From Saprospiraceae bacterium UBA6168 (GTDB lineage: Bacteria > Bacteroidota > Bacteroidia > Chitinophagales > Saprospiraceae), in assembly GCA_002435785.1 (NCBI GenBank), contig DIUC01000043.1, positions 1-64,000 on the forward strand: a DNA stretch of 64,000 nucleotides. The letters are read 5' to 3'. Position 1 is the stretch's first letter; each line of letters begins with the position of its first letter. Below are positions 61,525-64,000 of this stretch, one piece after another. The notes beneath the pieces were generated by a model. It made no database searches and had not been told where the DNA came from. It saw nothing but the letters and a program-made list of their open reading frames with translations. Made by a program: the position numbers and the translations under genes.

Positions 61525-61692
61525 ATGGCGGAAATTTTTCGATTTTTTCTCTTGAAAAACTGGAATTTTGTCAAATCAAAAAATCGTGTCAAAGAAGGGG
61601 AATTTGAAAGCCGCTATTTTTCCTTCGACGAAGAAGTAAGTGCAGCGGCACTTCCCGGCTACACGGTGTGCTTGCGCAATATTCTGGGTTGA
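61525..61692 (+). CDS. Very short open frame, doubtful
   Basis: An ATG-started frame of 55 codons with a basic N-terminal half (FFLLKNWNFVKSKNRVKEG) and an acidic then neutral C-terminal half (FDEEVSAAALPGYTVCLRN). It has no recognised family, and nothing but its openness supports it. Listed because it is the only readable frame in the spacer. Confidence 0.2.
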   Translation: MAEIFRFFLLKNWNFVKSKNRVKEGEFESRYFSFDEEVSAAALPGYTVCLRNILG

Positions 61693-61728
61693 ATTCAGCC
61701 TCCCACATTCACTTTCAAACTGAGCAGT

Positions 61729-61772
61729 TCCCGACTGCCCACTGCAAACTGCCCACTGCCCACTAAAAAATC
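61729..61772. repeat. Heptamer repeats upstream of folK
   Basis: Words ACTGCCC, ACTGCAA, ACTGCCC, ACTGCCC in a row. An 18-base part (61737-61754) is the exact reverse complement of sequence in the spacer at 23815-23850. Confidence 0.75.
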
Positions 61773-61785
61773 CCGCCGCATCGTT

Positions 61786-61793
61786 TACATTTG
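61786..61793 (+). promoter_or_regulatory. Promoter -7 element of folK
   Basis: TACATTTG fits TAnnTTTG; the ATG at 61801 begins seven bases later, the same tight spacing as at 14426-14441. Confidence 0.6.
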
Positions 61794-61800
61794 CCCCATT

Positions 61801-62307
61801 ATGTCAAGACTCAACAAAACACACCTGCTCCTCGGCGCCAACCTCGCCGACCGGCTCGCCACAATGGCTGAAGCACGAAATCTTATCGCCAAAAAAATCG
61901 GCACGGTGGTGAAGGCTTCCAGCCTTTACGAAACGCAGCCCTGGGGGAAGACCGACCAGCCTGAGTTCATCAACCAAGCCTTGGAGGTGGCCACGGAACT
62001 GCCGCCACTGGTCGTTTTGAAAGCTATTCTGGAAATAGAAAAGCTGCTTGGCCGCAACCGGCAAGAAAAATGGGATGCTCGCACGATTGACATTGACATC
62101 CTTTTTTACGATGCCAAAGTGTTGAACACCAATGAGTTGACGCTCCCCCACCCCCACCTGCACGAACGCAACTTCGCCCTCGTACCGATGCTCGAAATAG
62201 CCCCAAACAAGCAGCACCCCGTTTTCAAGAAAACCATCGAAGAACTGTACGAAGCCAGCTCCGACGACCTTGATGTGGTCATGTTGGACGAAGTGGCTCC
62301 TGTTTAA
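61801..62307 (+). CDS. folK: 2-amino-4-hydroxy-6-hydroxymethyldihydropteridine pyrophosphokinase
   Basis: Transfers pyrophosphate from ATP to the pterin in folate synthesis. The 168-residue product has the typical LLLGANLADRLATM opening, SSLYETQPWG, and the HPPK signature KWDARTIDIDILFYD with metal-binding aspartates, followed by LPHPHLHERNFALVPM. Length is normal. The deoxynucleoside kinase gene follows 18 bases downstream, so both may be one unit; both serve nucleotide precursor supply. Confidence 0.95.
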   Translation: MSRLNKTHLLLGANLADRLATMAEARNLIAKKIGTVVKASSLYETQPWGKTDQPEFINQALEVATELPPLVVLKAILEIEKLLGRNRQEKWDARTIDIDILFYDAKVLNTNELTLPHPHLHERNFALVPMLEIAPNKQHPVFKKTIEELYEASSDDLDVVMLDEVAPV

Positions 62308-62325
62308 TCCTGAATTTTGGCATTT

Positions 62326-63015
62326 ATGAAAAGCGAAACGATTTCGGCGTACTACCGCCAACCTTCTGACATCAATCCCTTCCCCCACGGGTTCATTGCC
62401 ATTGAAGGCAATATCGGGGCTGGCAAGACGACCCTTTGCAAGATGCTGGAGGACGATTTTGACTGCCGGCTCATACTGGAGCAATTTACCGACAACCCCT
62501 TTCTACCGGAGTTTTACAAAAACCCGGACCGTTACGCATTCCCCGTCGAGCTGTTTTTTATGACAGAGCGACACAAGCAATTGCAAGAATCGCTGTCGCA
62601 ACGGGAGCTGTTCCCGCAGCTCGTGGTGTCGGATTATTTTTTCATAAAAACCCTGTTGTTTGCCAAAAACAACCTCAAAGACGAGGAGTACCGCCTCTTT
62701 CAGCGGCTGTTCCATACCCTGAACAGCACTTTCTCCAAGCCCGACCTCTTGGTGTTCCTGCACCGCTCTGTGCCGGATTTGGCCAACAACATCAAAAAAA
62801 GGGGACGGGAATACGAACAGAACATAAAAACGGAATACCTCCAGTCCTTGCAGGATGCCTATTTCAACTTCTTCAAGTCCGACAGCGAGCTGCCCATCCT
62901 CATCATTGATATCACGGAGGTGGATTTTTGGGCCGACCAATCGGCCTACGAGAAGATTGTGGGATTGATGAAGCGCTCCTACTCAAAAGGCATTCATCGG
63001 GCATCGTTACATTAA
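62326..63015 (+). CDS. Deoxynucleoside kinase
   Basis: Salvage kinase that phosphorylates deoxynucleosides, 229 residues. P-loop EGNIGAGKTTL (27-37), the substrate-binding ELFFMTERHKQ, and the DRS/ERS-like region VFLHRSVPDLANNIKKRGRE with the LID arginines fit the dGK/dAK/TK2-like family. ATG at 62326 is chosen over an upstream in-frame TTG. Whether it prefers deoxyguanosine or deoxyadenosine cannot be seen. Confidence 0.9.
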   Translation: MKSETISAYYRQPSDINPFPHGFIAIEGNIGAGKTTLCKMLEDDFDCRLILEQFTDNPFLPEFYKNPDRYAFPVELFFMTERHKQLQESLSQRELFPQLVVSDYFFIKTLLFAKNNLKDEEYRLFQRLFHTLNSTFSKPDLLVFLHRSVPDLANNIKKRGREYEQNIKTEYLQSLQDAYFNFFKSDSELPILIIDITEVDFWADQSAYEKIVGLMKRSYSKGIHRASLH

Positions 63016-63039
63016 TATTGGGACAAACAGGCTTCCGTT

Positions 63040-63780
63040 TCAAGCCTCGTGCACTGCCTGCGCCATTTCCTTGACCAAATCGGGGTCTTTTTCAATCGCA
63101 TTTCCCACCACGATGACATCGGCACCAGCCCGCACATTTTCGGCTGCCTTTTCAGGGGTGCGTATGCCCCCCCCCACGATGAGCGGGATGCTGATGGCAC
63201 CGCTGACAGACTCGATGATAGGCGCTGGCACTGGCACTTGCGCCCCACTTCCTGCATCCATGTACAGCAGCCGCAATCCGAGCATCTCGCCAGCCATTGC
63301 CGTGCAGACAGCAATATCGTCTTTATGGGTGGGTATGGGCCGGGTGTTGCTCATGTACAGCACAGAGGTCGGTGCGCCGCCGTCCATGAGCATATAGCCG
63401 GTGGGCATGATTTCGAGGGGACTGAGCTTGAGGTAGGGCGCTGCTATGACGTGGTTGCCAATGAGCAGGTCAGGGTTTCGGCCAGAAATAAGGGACAGGA
63501 AAAGAATGGCGTCGGCCTTCCAACTCAACTGGAGCGAGCTGCCGGGGAACAGCACCATGGGGATGTGGCAGCGCTCCTTGATGGCCAACAGGCATTGGTC
63601 GAGCGCATTGTTGACGATGAGGCTGCCGCCGATAAAGAAGTAGTCCACCTTGGCCTCCACGGCGAGTTCGAGCACTCGGTCCATGTTGCCGAGGCGCACT
63701 TTGTCGGGGTCAATGAGGACGACGAATTTCTTCTGGCCATCGGCCTTGGCTTGTTGAAGGGAAGTTAGGATATTGGGCAT
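63040..63780 (-). CDS. Geranylgeranylglyceryl phosphate synthase family protein (PcrB-like)
   Basis: TIM-barrel prenyltransferase joining a polyprenyl diphosphate to sn-glycerol 1-phosphate. In 246 residues: VLIDPDKVRLGN, FFIGGSLIVNN, LFPGSSLQLSW, EIMPTGYMLMDGG, LLYMDAGSGA and the phosphate loop IVGGGIRTPEKA, all typical. Group II members occur widely in Bacteroidota; the physiological product there is not well known. The 5' end faces the window edge and the 3' end converges on the kinase gene. Confidence 0.92.
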   Translation of the reverse strand: MPNILTSLQQAKADGQKKFVVLIDPDKVRLGNMDRVLELAVEAKVDYFFIGGSLIVNNALDQCLLAIKERCHIPMVLFPGSSLQLSWKADAILFLSLISGRNPDLLIGNHVIAAPYLKLSPLEIMPTGYMLMDGGAPTSVLYMSNTRPIPTHKDDIAVCTAMAGEMLGLRLLYMDAGSGAQVPVPAPIIESVSGAISIPLIVGGGIRTPEKAAENVRAGADVIVVGNAIEKDPDLVKEMAQAVHEA

Positions 63781-63802
63781 AGCAAGGGCATAAACAACAC
63801 GG

Positions 63803-63810
63803 CAAATATA
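63803..63810 (-). promoter_or_regulatory. Promoter -7 element of the PcrB-like gene
   Basis: Minus-strand TATATTTG fits TAnnTTTG and leaves a leader of about 18 bases before the ATG at 63780. Confidence 0.55.
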
Positions 63811-64000
63811 AAGCTGTTATTCAGTTTTGAGCCGATTTTGCGATAATTAGTACCGGAACACCCTTCCTCAACACTTTCTGACGGGCGCTTACTCCAAAAA
63901 CCCTCCTAAAAAATAGTTCCCTACCGATGCAGGCTGCCCCGGTGGGCCAAAGTTGCCGGGTGCATTTCTACCCCCATCGCAAACCTCCAAAAGCATTGTG

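Overview
The window is a chromosomal segment of a Bacteroidota bacterium, most likely of the Saprospiria/Saprospiraceae group. The evidence is the type IX secretion gene porQ, a secreted protein with a type IX C-terminal sorting domain, Bacteroidota-type promoters (TAnnTTTG at -7), genes typical of the phylum (GTP-type PEP carboxykinase, PcrB-like prenylglyceryl-phosphate synthase, FabH, TPR/histidine kinase/receiver/AraC hybrids, LytTR systems) and a giant Ig-repeat surface protein whose C-terminus carries the GDLNSDG/YQGPGND repeats that I associate with Saprospiraceae. No rRNA, tRNA, CRISPR array, IS element or prophage was recognised.

Layout. 0.1-3 kb: a plant-type ferredoxin-NADP reductase, an RnfB-like membrane polyferredoxin and a tandem universal stress protein. 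3-6.6 kb: a PAS histidine kinase and pckG. 6.9-11 kb: a forward run with a repeat lipoprotein, porQ, a methyltransferase, a crotonase and a tiny membrane protein. 11.1-11.4 kb: an unusual 22-bp tandem array. 11.5-16.6 kb: valS, divergent from a ribulose-phosphate-epimerase/CBS fusion and DAHP synthase; a perfect 78-bp palindrome follows. 16.6-23 kb (reverse): an outer-membrane DUF5686-like protein, a DUF1080 protein, a lipoprotein resembling an inactivated histidine phosphatase, lysA, a Fic/Doc toxin-antitoxin pair and a VOC protein. 23.2-29.8 kb: an ECF sigma factor with a membrane partner, a creatininase-family amidase, a J-domain protein, a secreted protein of unknown function and a von Willebrand-like membrane protein. 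29.9-36.8 kb: a 21-bp repeat array and the 2108-residue surface protein. 37.3-39.4 kb: rarA and a PIN/UPF0175 toxin-antitoxin pair. 39.5-44.6 kb: a surface module of type IX adhesin, ECF sigma factor, inner-membrane/outer-membrane-barrel fusion and PKD-like lipoprotein. 44.8-55.5 kb: fabH, cysteine desulfurase, a methyltransferase, apbE, terC, a TetR-controlled hydrolase, a Uma2 protein and a large hybrid kinase. 55.8-59.3 kb: an ABC exporter with a LytS/LytTR system. 59.4-63.8 kb: a membrane protein, a dihaem cytochrome c, an NTF2-like protein, folK, a deoxynucleoside kinase and the PcrB-like synthase.

The most distinctive layer is non-coding. Gene borders are repeatedly occupied by inverted repeats built from iterated 7- or 8-bp words, and two such elements sit in frame inside essential or signalling genes (valS and the ATPase domain of the hybrid kinase). 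Two longer tandem arrays have 21/22-bp units that alternate in pairs; in one, the two arms of a dyad inside the unit change together between units. The best candidate protein system is the sigma factor/membrane-spanning barrel/adhesin module at 39.5-44.6 kb.
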